DNA of 43,152 bases from Myxococcales bacterium (GTDB taxonomy: Bacteria > Myxococcota > Myxococcia > Myxococcales > JAKAPL01): assembly GCA_021807105.1 (NCBI GenBank), contig JAKAPL010000028.1, positions 1-43,152 of the forward strand, in the 5' to 3' direction. Positions 34,472 to 43,028 of this stretch are shown in pieces. The notes beneath the pieces are model-generated. The model had not been told where the DNA came from. It saw nothing but the letters and a program-made list of their open reading frames with translations, and made no database searches. The stretch's first letter is position 1. The number at the start of each line of letters is the position of its first letter. Both the position numbers and the translations under genes were made by a program.

Positions 34472-34481
34472 CTCACGTGAG
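34472..34481. promoter_or_regulatory. Perfect 10 bp palindrome before cas6
   Basis: CTCACGTGAG lies 9 bp before the cas6 ATG. At that distance a bound repressor could block translation initiation or a short-leader promoter. No clear -35/-10 pair is seen. Weak evidence by itself. Confidence 0.3.
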
Positions 34482-34490
34482 CACGACGCG

Positions 34491-35117
34491 ATGATACTTG
34501 CTCCCAACGAAACCTGGATCGATCTCGCCTTCCCTCTCCGAGGCGAGACGCTCCCCCTCGACCACGGTTACGCCCTCTTCGCGGCCTCCTCGCGGGTCGT
34601 TCCTGCCTTGCACCAGGGCGAAGGCTGGGGCATGCATCCCGTCTTCGGATCTCGCCTTGGCCGCGGGGTGCTCGCCCTCAACGGCCGTTCCTTCCTCAAG
34701 GTACGGCTGCCTGCGAGCGCGATTCCCGTGCTCCTCCCACTCGCGGGGCAATCGCTGGTGGTCGACGGTCACCGGGTCTCCGTGGGCGTCCCGCGCGTCT
34801 TTCCCCTTGTCCCGGCCGCGACGCTCAAGTCCCGCTTCGTCACCATCAAGAAGTTCCACGACGAGCCTCGGCTCTTCCTCGATGCCGTCCGCCGGCAGGT
34901 CGCCGCGATGGCCGGCCTTGGCCAGGACGCCGAGCGCCTCGCGATCTCCATCGGCCCACGGCGCGTCGCCCGCGTTGCGGACCGCACGATTGTGGGTTTC
35001 CCCGTCGTCATCGAAGGGATCGAGCCGACAACCTCGTTGCTGCTCCAGCGAGAGGGTGTCGGGGGGCGCAGGCACATGGGCGCGGGAATCTTCGTCCCAC
35101 CGGGGAGGATTGCGTGA
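34491..35117 (+). CDS. cas6: CRISPR-associated endoribonuclease Cas6, MYXAN type (Cmx6)
   Basis: The 208-residue protein has the form of the Myxococcus-type Cas6: DLAFPLRGETLPLDHGYALF at the start, SRVVPALHQGEGWGMHP, VTIKKFHDEPRLFLDAVRRQV, VGFPVVIEGIEPTTSLLLQ, and the glycine-rich loop GVGGRRHMGAGIFVP at the C-terminus. Cas6 cuts the repeat transcript to give crRNAs and usually stays on the crRNA. It is the first gene of the operon; its stop overlaps the cas3 GTG (GTGA). In M. xanthus a short devI gene precedes the homologous operon; no such frame is seen here. Confidence 0.85.
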   Translation: MILAPNETWIDLAFPLRGETLPLDHGYALFAASSRVVPALHQGEGWGMHPVFGSRLGRGVLALNGRSFLKVRLPASAIPVLLPLAGQSLVVDGHRVSVGVPRVFPLVPAATLKSRFVTIKKFHDEPRLFLDAVRRQVAAMAGLGQDAERLAISIGPRRVARVADRTIVGFPVVIEGIEPTTSLLLQREGVGGRRHMGAGIFVPPGRIA

Positions 35118-37444
35118 GCGCGGCAGTAAAGCGCGAACTCTGGGCCAAGAGCCGACACGACGGTCGAAGACCATGGACCCTGGAACGCCACCTTCGCGAC
35201 ACTGAGGAGGTCGCAGCAGCGCTCTTCGCCGTCGGCTCGCGCTGGGGTCGGAACTGGAGCCGCTTCTTCCGCATACCCGAGGGATCGCACGCGCGGCTGC
35301 TCTTGCATCTGCGCGTCGCCGCTCTCTTCCACGACCTTGGCAAGGCGAACGAGGAGTTCGTCGCTGCGGTGAATGGCGCGAGCGCGCCGCAGACCCTCCG
35401 ACACGAGCACCTCAGTGCGCTGGTGTTGTCCCTCCCCGTTGTCCGCAACTGGCTTTCGGCGAACCCGGACCTCGACGCCGACATAGTGACGGGGGCGGTG
35501 CTCTCTCACCACATGAAGGCCAGCGACTCGGGGCACTGGAAATGGTGCCAGCCGCACGGCCAACCGGTACTCGAACTTCGACTGCAAGACGATCAGGTGA
35601 CGCGCATCCTCGATCGGGTGAGAAACGTGGGGGGCCTCCCCAGCGCCCCCGCCCTGCCCGAGGCGGCGTGGCGCGCAGACGCGCCAGCATGGGAAGATGC
35701 CTTCCGTTGCGGTGAGTGTGCCGCACGGCACTTTCGACGCGACATCAGGCAGGATGCAGCTCGGCGCGCCCTGCTCCTCGCCACCAAAGCGGGTCTCGTT
35801 GCCGCGGATGCGGTGGCATCCGCGCTCGTTCGGACGGATCGCCCTATCGCCGAGTGGATTCGCCGTGTACCCCATGGGCCGCGCCTGGACGGCGACCAGA
35901 TCGAGGCCGCGATCATCGCGCCCCGGGCGGCGGCCGTCGCTCGACGGAACGGGCCTTTCTCGTTTCACGCGTTCCAGGAGCAAGCGGCGTCGATCGGGTC
36001 ACGAGGGCTCTTGCTGGCGGCCTGCGGCGCCGGCAAGACGCTTGCCGCATGGAAATGGGCGCAGCAACAGGCGCGCGATCGGGAGATCGGGCGGGTGATC
36101 TTCCTCTATCCGACGCGGGGGACCGCGACCGAGGGCTTCCGGGACTACGTGTCCTGGGCGCCCGAGGACGAGGCTGCCCTCGTGCATGGCACCGCGGATT
36201 ACGAGCTGGAGGCGATGCAGACAAACCCGAGCGAGGGCGGCGCCGGGAAGGATTTCTCTCGGAGCGAAGAAGAGGCGCGGCTCTTCGCCCTCGGACTGTG
36301 GTCACGCCGCTACTTCAGTGCCACCGTCGACCAGTTCCTCTCGTTCATGGAGCACTCGTATTCGAGCACCTGCCTGCTGCCGGCGCTGGCCGACAGCGCG
36401 GTGATCCTCGACGAGGTCCACAGCTTCGACCAGCGCATGTTCGACGACCTCATCGCGTTCCTCCGGGAGTTCGACGTCCCCGTGCTGTGCATGACCGCAA
36501 CCCTGTCGCTGGGCCTGCGGACACAACTCGTCGGCGCAGGGCTCCGGGTGTACCCGAGCGAGACCGAAGCAGCTCAGCTCACTGATCTCGAGCAGAAGGA
36601 GAATCACCCGCGCTACGCCCTCCAGCGGCTGCCGGGCGATGACGAAGCACTTCAGCGCGCTGTCGAGGCATTCCGAGCAGGGCGGCGGGTGCTCTGGGTC
36701 GTGAATGTCGTTGCCCGGGCACAAGCTCTGGCCGATCGCCTCCAGACGGCCCTGGGCAGTCGGGTTGTCTGCTACCACAGCCGCTATCGGCTCCAGGATC
36801 GGCAGGGCATCCATCGCGAGACCGTCGATGCGTTCAACCGGCGCGATATCCCGGTCATCGCGGTGACCACCCAGGTCTGCGAGATGAGCCTCGACCTCGA
36901 CGCTGACGTCCTCCTTTCGGAGACCGCCCCCATCCCGTCGCTCGTGCAGCGTTTCGGCAGGGCCAATCGACACCTCGCTCGAGGGGCGGACTTTCGGGCC
37001 GCATTGCACGTCTACCCTCCCGTGAACGGCCGCCCCTACGACGCGGAAGAGCTGGCTCCCGTGGATAGATTTCTCGACGACCTCGGTGCCGGCGACCTCA
37101 GCCAGCGGCGCCTGCGGGAGGCCCTGGAGCGCCACGCGCCACAGGCACGCGTCTCCGACGGCAGCGCACGGTTCCTCGACGGGGGTTACTTCGCGACCCC
37201 GGGCGACTTCCGCGACGCCGACGACTTCACGCTGCCGTGCGTCCTAGACGGTGACCTCGATGCGGTTCGAGCTCTCGTCGACGCTGGGCACCCCTACGAT
37301 GGCTTCGTCATCGGAGTCCCCCGCCGGAGCGCGATCGAGCGCGACCCCATTTCGCAAGCGTGGCTCCCGCGGCATCTGCACGTCGCTGCCTCGGCCGCGT
37401 ACGAGAACGACCGCGGGTTTCGCACGGAAGGAGACGTCCAATGA
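35114..37444 (+). CDS. cas3: CRISPR-associated nuclease-helicase Cas3
   Basis: The 776-residue protein combines an N-terminal HD nuclease domain (His26, FHDLGK with His73-Asp74, then RHEHLSAL) and a superfamily 2 helicase. Helicase motifs are Walker A ACGAGKTLAAW (Lys308), the DEVH box (433-436, ILDEVHSF), MTATLS, and the C-terminal VQRFGRANR. Cas3 is recruited to Cascade-bound DNA and degrades it. The HD is fused on the N-terminal side, the standard type I arrangement. The GTG start has GGGGAGGATTGC upstream and overlaps cas6; the end overlaps cas8 by ATGA, so translation of the three is coupled. Confidence 0.95.
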   Translation: MSAAVKRELWAKSRHDGRRPWTLERHLRDTEEVAAALFAVGSRWGRNWSRFFRIPEGSHARLLLHLRVAALFHDLGKANEEFVAAVNGASAPQTLRHEHLSALVLSLPVVRNWLSANPDLDADIVTGAVLSHHMKASDSGHWKWCQPHGQPVLELRLQDDQVTRILDRVRNVGGLPSAPALPEAAWRADAPAWEDAFRCGECAARHFRRDIRQDAARRALLLATKAGLVAADAVASALVRTDRPIAEWIRRVPHGPRLDGDQIEAAIIAPRAAAVARRNGPFSFHAFQEQAASIGSRGLLLAACGAGKTLAAWKWAQQQARDREIGRVIFLYPTRGTATEGFRDYVSWAPEDEAALVHGTADYELEAMQTNPSEGGAGKDFSRSEEEARLFALGLWSRRYFSATVDQFLSFMEHSYSSTCLLPALADSAVILDEVHSFDQRMFDDLIAFLREFDVPVLCMTATLSLGLRTQLVGAGLRVYPSETEAAQLTDLEQKENHPRYALQRLPGDDEALQRAVEAFRAGRRVLWVVNVVARAQALADRLQTALGSRVVCYHSRYRLQDRQGIHRETVDAFNRRDIPVIAVTTQVCEMSLDLDADVLLSETAPIPSLVQRFGRANRHLARGADFRAALHVYPPVNGRPYDAEELAPVDRFLDDLGAGDLSQRRLREALERHAPQARVSDGSARFLDGGYFATPGDFRDADDFTLPCVLDGDLDAVRALVDAGHPYDGFVIGVPRRSAIERDPISQAWLPRHLHVAASAAYENDRGFRTEGDVQ

Positions 37445-39105
37445 GCGTTCCCCAGATGGCCGTCGCCAAGAAGGCCCGATCGCCGCGCAAGGCTAATCGA
37501 GAGCAGCCGGCCGAGATCGATCTGCGGTGGGACCTCGCGGAGCTGCCATCCTCGCAACACCGCGCCGGCCTTGCCGGCCTGGTGATGGTGGTGCGCTGGC
37601 TCGATCGGAAGCCCGGGGGCAAGAGGGGCACCTGCGACCTGGTCCAGGTCGACGCGGCCGGGGCGGCGCTGCGCCTCGATCTCGAGGGGCTGAAGTGGCT
37701 CTTCGACGACATCTACGCCGCCACGTGCGAGGAGCAGGAGCGTTCCACACCCCTCAAGGACGGGAAGAAGCAGGTCATCCCACCCCTCCGCGAGGTCTCT
37801 CGTCAGGTCCAGGACGGCAAGGCCGGCAAGCTGAAGGAGAAGACGTTCTATGTTTACCCCCGGAACGTTCCCCGCGGGTCCTTCCTCGGGGACATGGACA
37901 AGCCCGCGGATGGCTCGCCGGGTCTCTGGATCAAGCTCTGGCGCGACATGATCTGGAACATTCTCCGGGGCAAGCCGGCCCAACGGGCCCCCTTTGACGC
38001 CCGGGCCGAGGGGAGGGAGACGGTCGATGCAGAAGAGACGTGGCGCGAGTTGGTCGACCCCTCTCAGCCATCCGTTGATCTACCGAGCACCTACTTCATC
38101 GGTGCCCAGGCGACGACCGCCGAGGCGGTGCCCTTCTTCGATCGGGCGCGCCTCCGCTTCCTCCTCCACTTCTGGCCCTTCGCTGCCCAGATCTACTGTC
38201 CGGCCTGGACGAACGCCAAGGGCGAGCGCGACCTCTCGGCTTACGCCATCGCGATCCCGGATGTCGCAGACCTCGAGGGGTTCTGCGAGGAGCTGCCCTA
38301 TGTCCTGCGAGGCCGTTCGGGCGAGAAGGACGGGTATCGCCCGCGCGAGAGCGTCATCGAGGTTCCAATCGAGGGTGGCCTCGACAGTTTGCGGCGGCTG
38401 TGCGCTCGCGTCGGCGTTGCGGAAGGCGCGCGCGCCACGGGCGACCTGGTTCTCGGCATCGACGTCGTCCACCTCGACAAGGAAGGGAAGAACGTGCGTC
38501 TTCGGGGCTCGGGCCGCGTCGAGCCCGACGTCCGGATGATCGACGAGTATGCGCGCATCCGGAGCGCATGCTGGGACGCCGAGTTTCGCCGCCGCCGCGT
38601 GCTCAATCTCGTTGGCGGGCACCCGTGGTCCTACGGGTTCGACGTCCTCTTCGAGACCAAACCCTGGGAGCGGTTCTTCCACTCCCCCCAGTTCAAGTAT
38701 TTCAATTTCCCGCACGACGCCCGCGAGGCGTTCAAGGAGGCGAACGTGAAGGACGGAGCGATCGCAGAGGAACCGGTGACGCCGGAGGGCCTCGTCTACC
38801 GGATCGTTGGCACCTATCTCTCGATGAGGGTAGAGGCGAAGACCCAACTGCGCTGGGAGCAGGTGAAGGCCGACCCCGATAAGAAGAAGGAGTACAACGA
38901 GGCGCTAGAGAAGGTCGCCAAAAACGCCTTCCTCGCGGTCCGCAGCCGGAGCGGGGCCGACTTCGTGAGCTACTTCACCGCGACCCTCTGCTCGGTTCCG
39001 CACCACCTGGGAGAGGAGCGCTACCTCGCGCTCTCCAAGGTGCTCCTCACGCAGCCGGAGACGATCCGAACCCTCACCATGCTGGCGCTCAGCGCCCGCG
39101 GCTGA
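37441..39105 (+). CDS. cas8: Cas8-type large Cascade subunit, MYXAN (Cmx8/DevT-like)
   Basis: The 554-residue protein sits in the large-subunit position between cas3 and cas7. Its sequence agrees with the MYXAN-specific Cmx8 family: LRWDLAELPSSQHRAGLAGL, a central FDRARLRFLLHFWPFAAQIYCPAW, and a C-terminal KNAFLAVRSRSGADFVSYFTATLCSVPHHL. The large subunit recognises the PAM and stabilises the R-loop. In M. xanthus the equivalent DevT is also needed for development, but nothing here shows that role. ATG 37441 overlaps the cas3 stop; the in-frame extension to 37360 is read through cas3 and is not used. Confidence 0.82.
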   Translation: MSVPQMAVAKKARSPRKANREQPAEIDLRWDLAELPSSQHRAGLAGLVMVVRWLDRKPGGKRGTCDLVQVDAAGAALRLDLEGLKWLFDDIYAATCEEQERSTPLKDGKKQVIPPLREVSRQVQDGKAGKLKEKTFYVYPRNVPRGSFLGDMDKPADGSPGLWIKLWRDMIWNILRGKPAQRAPFDARAEGRETVDAEETWRELVDPSQPSVDLPSTYFIGAQATTAEAVPFFDRARLRFLLHFWPFAAQIYCPAWTNAKGERDLSAYAIAIPDVADLEGFCEELPYVLRGRSGEKDGYRPRESVIEVPIEGGLDSLRRLCARVGVAEGARATGDLVLGIDVVHLDKEGKNVRLRGSGRVEPDVRMIDEYARIRSACWDAEFRRRRVLNLVGGHPWSYGFDVLFETKPWERFFHSPQFKYFNFPHDAREAFKEANVKDGAIAEEPVTPEGLVYRIVGTYLSMRVEAKTQLRWEQVKADPDKKKEYNEALEKVAKNAFLAVRSRSGADFVSYFTATLCSVPHHLGEERYLALSKVLLTQPETIRTLTMLALSARG

Positions 39106-39138
39106 AGCGACCCCACCTCACGCAGAAGGAGATCCCAG

Positions 39139-40056
39139 ATGGCCAAAGACCTGAATCTGTTCGCGAGCGTCCTCACCTATGCCGCCCCGAGCTCCAACTA
39201 CCGGGGCGAGAGCGAAGAGAACCGCACCGTTTTGCAGAAGATCACCCGCGGTGAGCACGAGTACACGGTCATCAGCCCGGAGTCGATGCGCAACGCGCTG
39301 CGCGAGATCCTGGCGAACGCCGGCCTGCCGGCGAACCGGCGCCGCTTGCACGACGAGGATCAGCTCGCCGTCGAGTTCGAAAGCTTCCCCGATCCGGACA
39401 GGTACGCCGACGACTTCCTCTTCGGCTTCATGGTGGCGGACAAGGACGCCATCAAAGAGAACGCGGGTAAGCCGGCGAAGCGCGACAGCGTCCTCCGGAT
39501 GAACATGGCGGTGGCGCTGGTTCCGTACCGCTTCAACGCCACCTTCCACCAGTCGCCCCAAAACGCCGGCGACAGCCCGTGGAGGAACGCCACGAATTCT
39601 GCGCTGCTGCACCGCGAGGTCTCCTACACCGCGTACCAGTACCCCTTCGCGCTCGCCCTCGGCGATTGCAGGACCGGGAAGGGGCCGCAGTGGACCCGCG
39701 CCCTCCTCGAGGCGATCGGAGAGCTGTCGAACGTCGCCGGCGGCCACGCGCGCAGCTACTTCGAGATGGCGCCCCGGAGCATCGTCGCCCGCCTGAGCCA
39801 GAGTCTCGTCGCGGGCTTCGACACGTACGGCTTCGACGAGAGCGGCGCGTTCCCCGAGCTCGCTCGGCTCAAGGACGGGGATCTTCCGGCCGCTGAATTC
39901 TGGCTGGGTGGCGAGCTCGTGCGGGCCATGGCGGAGCAGGAGCGGAAGCGCTTCGCGAGCCTCGGCGTGCACCTTCATGAGAGCCCGCAAGCGCTCCTGG
40001 CCGCGCTCGCCGACGCGGCCAAACTGGGCGAGGCCAAGGCGGCGCGGAAGGGTTAA
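39139..40056 (+). CDS. cas7: Cas7/DevR, Cascade backbone
   Basis: The 305-residue RAMP protein is the DevR/Cas7 type: it starts KDLNLFASVLTYAAPSSNYRGESEENRTVLQKITRGEHEYTVISPESMRNALREIL, keeps the HREVSYTAYQYPFAL segment, and includes GGHARSYFEMAPRSIVARL. Cas7 polymerises along the crRNA spacer and forms the Cascade backbone. The ATG follows AAGGAGATCCCAG, one of the best ribosome-binding sites in the operon, in line with the high copy number of this subunit. The 33 bp gap from cas8 is the largest inside the operon. Confidence 0.92.
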   Translation: MAKDLNLFASVLTYAAPSSNYRGESEENRTVLQKITRGEHEYTVISPESMRNALREILANAGLPANRRRLHDEDQLAVEFESFPDPDRYADDFLFGFMVADKDAIKENAGKPAKRDSVLRMNMAVALVPYRFNATFHQSPQNAGDSPWRNATNSALLHREVSYTAYQYPFALALGDCRTGKGPQWTRALLEAIGELSNVAGGHARSYFEMAPRSIVARLSQSLVAGFDTYGFDESGAFPELARLKDGDLPAAEFWLGGELVRAMAEQERKRFASLGVHLHESPQALLAALADAAKLGEAKAARKG

Positions 40057-40061
40057 TCTCT

Positions 40062-40757
40062 ATGGTGACTCTCTGGTTGCGGCTGCAAGCGCCGTTTGCC
40101 GCGTTCCGCTGGATGCAGGCCGGCGTCTGGCGGGCGACGAGCCCGATCATTCCGCCGTCGGCGGCGTGGGGTCTCGCGCTGAACCTCGCGGGCCTGGAGA
40201 CCCGGGCAGCGGCGCCCGGCTCCACCACCCTCGTTCGCGAGGATGCTCCCGCGCTCGAACTGGCGATCGGGCAGACTGCGCCGGCAACTTCAGCGACGCT
40301 CTACCAGCAGCTCCACGTCTACCCGGTTGGGAACTCAGGGAAGGAGAACAAGCAGAGGACCCACGGCGCGAAGCACTGGATCACGCCGACGCGGAGGGAA
40401 CTCCTCGTCGGCCTCGACGCGATCATCGGCGTCCGGTCCGACGACGGGGATCTCCTCGGCCGCATTCCCGAGGGCCTTCGGGGGGGCCTCGACGACCGGC
40501 GCTACGGGCTGCCGTTTGCAGGCGACAACAACCTGCTCTTCGATCGCATTACGGTCGTCGACACCCCGCCGCCCGCGCGCTGGTACGCCCGGATGGCGCC
40601 CGGCGAGCAGCCGCGAAAAGGTTCGTGCCGCCTCACCGTCGGGATCGACCGGAGCGACAGCAGCCGAACGACGACGATGATCTTCGCCCCGACCGCTGCC
40701 GCCCAGATCTCCCCACCCGATTCGGCATGGACCTGGACGCCGAGGCCGCCGGCTTAG
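40062..40757 (+). CDS. cas5: Cas5/DevS, Cascade subunit
   Basis: The 231-residue RAMP protein begins with the Cas5 core VTLWLRLQAPFAAFRWMQAGVWRATSPIIPPSAAWGLALNLAGLE. This binds the 5' handle of the crRNA. It has QLHVYPVGNSGKENKQRTHGAKHWITPTRRELL in the middle and GLPFAGDNNLLFDRI near the C-terminus, all in line with MYXAN Cas5 (Cmx5/DevS). ATG 40062 lies 5 bp after the cas7 stop, with GGAAGGG as ribosome-binding site. A separate small (Cas11) subunit gene is not visible; it could be encoded inside cas8, which was not tested. Confidence 0.9.
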   Translation: MVTLWLRLQAPFAAFRWMQAGVWRATSPIIPPSAAWGLALNLAGLETRAAAPGSTTLVREDAPALELAIGQTAPATSATLYQQLHVYPVGNSGKENKQRTHGAKHWITPTRRELLVGLDAIIGVRSDDGDLLGRIPEGLRGGLDDRRYGLPFAGDNNLLFDRITVVDTPPPARWYARMAPGEQPRKGSCRLTVGIDRSDSSRTTTMIFAPTAAAQISPPDSAWTWTPRPPA

Positions 40758-40778
40758 AGCGGCGGCGGGGGGCGACAG

Positions 40779-42425
40779 ATGGCTGCTGCTCCTCCAGTGA
40801 GGGTCATGGCCCTCCACGCGCTCGCTTACTGCGAGCGCCTCTTCTACCTCGAGGAGGTCGAGGAACTGCGCGTCGCGGACGCGGCGGTCTGGGAGGGGCG
40901 GCGGTTGCACGCGGAGTTGGGGGAGCCGGCGGAGGTCACGGAGCTGACGTTGGAGTCCGAGACGCTCGGGATCCGGGGCCGCCTCGATGCGGTCCGAACG
41001 CGAGAGGGGCTGCTCTATCCGGTCGAGCACAAGAAAGGCCGCTCGCGGCGTGGGGAGGACGGGAAGCCGGCGGCGTGGGACTCCGACCGGCTCCAGGCGG
41101 TCGCGTACGCGATGCTCCTCGAGGAGGACGCCGGCAGGGCAGTCGCCGAGGCCCGGATTCGCTATCACGCGGATGGCATGACGGTCCGGGTGGCGGCCAC
41201 CCCCGAGAGCCGGTCAGAGGTGCTTCGGGCCGTGGCGCGGGCCCGCGTGTTGTCGGCGACCACCGAGCGTCCGGCGGTGACGAAAGACGAGCGCAAGTGC
41301 GTCCGCTGTTCGCTGGCCCCCGTTTGCCTCCCCGAGGAGTCGCGGTGGCTCGATTGCGAGGTTCCCGAGGACCGGCCGACGCCGGTCCGGCTGTTCCCGC
41401 CGGATACCGAGCGACGTTCCCTGCATGTGGTCACCCAGGGCGCAAGGATCGGTAGGTCAGGCGACGCGCTGGCCGTCGCCGAGAGGGATCAGGAGCTGCT
41501 GGTCGTGGGGGCGCGCGAGGTGAGCGACGTCGTGATCCACGGCCACGGGCAGATCACCACGCAGGCGCTGCGCCTATGCGCGGCGGAGGAGATCCCGGTC
41601 CACTTCGTCACCACCTCCGGTGCCTACGTCGGGGTCTTCACCGGTGGGGCGCCGGCCGTCCAGCGCCGGCTACGGCAACTCAGGGCGTTGTCGCGAGACG
41701 AGGCCGCCCTCCCGCTCGCGCGGCGCTTGATCCAGGCCAAGATCGAGAACCAGCTCCGGCACCTCCTCCGTTCCTCCCGGAAGAGTCCCGCGCTGCGGGA
41801 ACGGATGGCTGGTCCGATCGACGAGTTGCGGCGGGCGTTGCGTGGCGCGGCGCGTGCCCGGCTGCGCGAGGATCTCATGGGCCAGGAGGGGCTCGCCGCG
41901 CGCGGCTACTTCGCCGGGCTCGGCGAGCTCGTCGATCCGGCCGCTGGCGCCGAGATGCGCCCCGCGGGGCGCTCCCGGCGCCCTCCCGCGGATCGCTTCA
42001 ACGCCCTGCTTTCGATGGGATACAGCTTGCTCTACCGGGATCTCGTCAGCGCTATCCTGCGGGTCGGCCTCGAGCCCGCCCTTGGGATCCTGCACCAGCC
42101 GCGGTCGTCCGCCTTCCCGCTCGCGCTCGACCTGATGGAACTGTTTCGGACCCCGGTCGTTGACATGGCCGTCCTCGGCGCCGTCAACCGCCGGTCGTTC
42201 GATCCGTCGGCCGACTTCGCGGTCACCGGCAAGCAGGTCTGGCTCTCGGATCCAGGCCGCAGGAAGCTCCTCGATGTCTATGAACGACGCAAGCACGAGG
42301 AGTACCGTCACGCTGCCCTCGATTACTCCCTCTCGTATGGCCGGATGATGGAGCTGGAGGTCCGCCTGCTCGAGAAGGAATGGACCGGGGAGGCGGGCCT
42401 ATTTGCCCGGCTGCGGATCCGGTGA
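40779..42425 (+). CDS. cas4-cas1: Cas4-Cas1 fusion protein
   Basis: The 548-residue protein fuses two adaptation factors. Residues 1-200 are Cas4, a RecB-like nuclease: Cys18, Asp70, Glu83-x-Lys85 in PVEHKKG, Gln106, and the C-terminal Fe-S cysteines Cys174, Cys177 and Cys183. Residues about 205-548 are the integrase Cas1, with catalytic Glu370 (GQEGLAARGYF), His439 (LGILHQPRS) and Glu454 (LDLMELFR). Cas4 trims prespacers and helps choose the PAM; Cas1 with Cas2 inserts them. The Cas4-Cas1 fusion is known for the MYXAN loci and type I-G. All catalytic residues are present, so adaptation should work. Confidence 0.93.
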   Translation: MAAAPPVRVMALHALAYCERLFYLEEVEELRVADAAVWEGRRLHAELGEPAEVTELTLESETLGIRGRLDAVRTREGLLYPVEHKKGRSRRGEDGKPAAWDSDRLQAVAYAMLLEEDAGRAVAEARIRYHADGMTVRVAATPESRSEVLRAVARARVLSATTERPAVTKDERKCVRCSLAPVCLPEESRWLDCEVPEDRPTPVRLFPPDTERRSLHVVTQGARIGRSGDALAVAERDQELLVVGAREVSDVVIHGHGQITTQALRLCAAEEIPVHFVTTSGAYVGVFTGGAPAVQRRLRQLRALSRDEAALPLARRLIQAKIENQLRHLLRSSRKSPALRERMAGPIDELRRALRGAARARLREDLMGQEGLAARGYFAGLGELVDPAAGAEMRPAGRSRRPPADRFNALLSMGYSLLYRDLVSAILRVGLEPALGILHQPRSSAFPLALDLMELFRTPVVDMAVLGAVNRRSFDPSADFAVTGKQVWLSDPGRRKLLDVYERRKHEEYRHAALDYSLSYGRMMELEVRLLEKEWTGEAGLFARLRIR

Positions 42426-42438
42426 TCGAGGAGCGCCC

Positions 42439-42735
42439 TTGCCTGAACCACGTCACTGGAACCTCATCCTCTATGATGTCTCCGACCCCAAGACCTTGCG
42501 CCGGGTGCACAAGGCGCTGACTGCGTGGGGTAAGCCGGTCCAGTACTCGGTCTTCCGGGTCCGGGGGACCGGCCGCGAGATCGCGCGACTCCGCTTCGAG
42601 CTGACGGGCCTGCTCTCCAAAGATGACCGATTGACCGTGGTCCGCCTTTGCGATGGCTGCGCGTCGCGTGTATCCTCATCGGGTAGTCCGCTGGCGCCGT
42701 TCGAAATGGAGACGCCCGTGTGCCGGATCGCCTGA
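42439..42735 (+). CDS. cas2: CRISPR-associated Cas2
   Basis: The 98-residue protein has the ferredoxin-like Cas2 fold: NLILYDVSDPKTLRRVHKALTAWGKPVQYSVFRVRGTGREIARLRFEL, with Asp13 at the usual site and a C-terminal LSKDDRLTVVRLC strand. It bridges two Cas1 dimers in spacer integration. The start is TTG 42439, five bases after GAGGAG; no ATG fits the domain. The last gene of the operon. The 125 bp to R1 copy C contains no repeat array. Confidence 0.9.
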   Translation: MPEPRHWNLILYDVSDPKTLRRVHKALTAWGKPVQYSVFRVRGTGREIARLRFELTGLLSKDDRLTVVRLCDGCASRVSSSGSPLAPFEMETPVCRIA

Positions 42736-42859
42736 CCGATCACGCACCCCTGGGTGCCGGCCGATGGTTGGCGCGTGAAAGCCAAATAGCCTTGGTTGCC
42801 ATGGACTTAGGCCGCGATCGGGCCGCCCAGGTGCATGAACGGTTGGATCCCCGCATTGG

Positions 42860-43028
42860 AACCCGTCTTATTCACGGTCCGGCTGCTGCGGCGTCCAATC
42901 CCGCGCCTGCGAAGGGCGTGCTCGCTCCTTCCTCCTGCGGGGGGCTTGCCACCCTCCAAACGACTTGGGGGGAGGTGCTTCAGCACGCCTCGTCGGTCGT
43001 CGCTGCGCTTGCCCTTCTCGGCTGCGGT
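42860..43028 (+). mobile_element. R1 element, copy C, truncated at its right end (right flank of the cas operon)
   Basis: The left end at 42860-42878 is identical to the left terminal repeat of copy B (AACCCGTCTTATTCACGGT). The interior follows the same order but has only one G-rich unit (GGGGGGCTTGCCACCC at about 42938) where A and B have two. After CTTCTCGGCTGCGGT (43028) homology stops and the right terminal repeat is absent. Same orientation as copy B. Confidence 0.7.
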
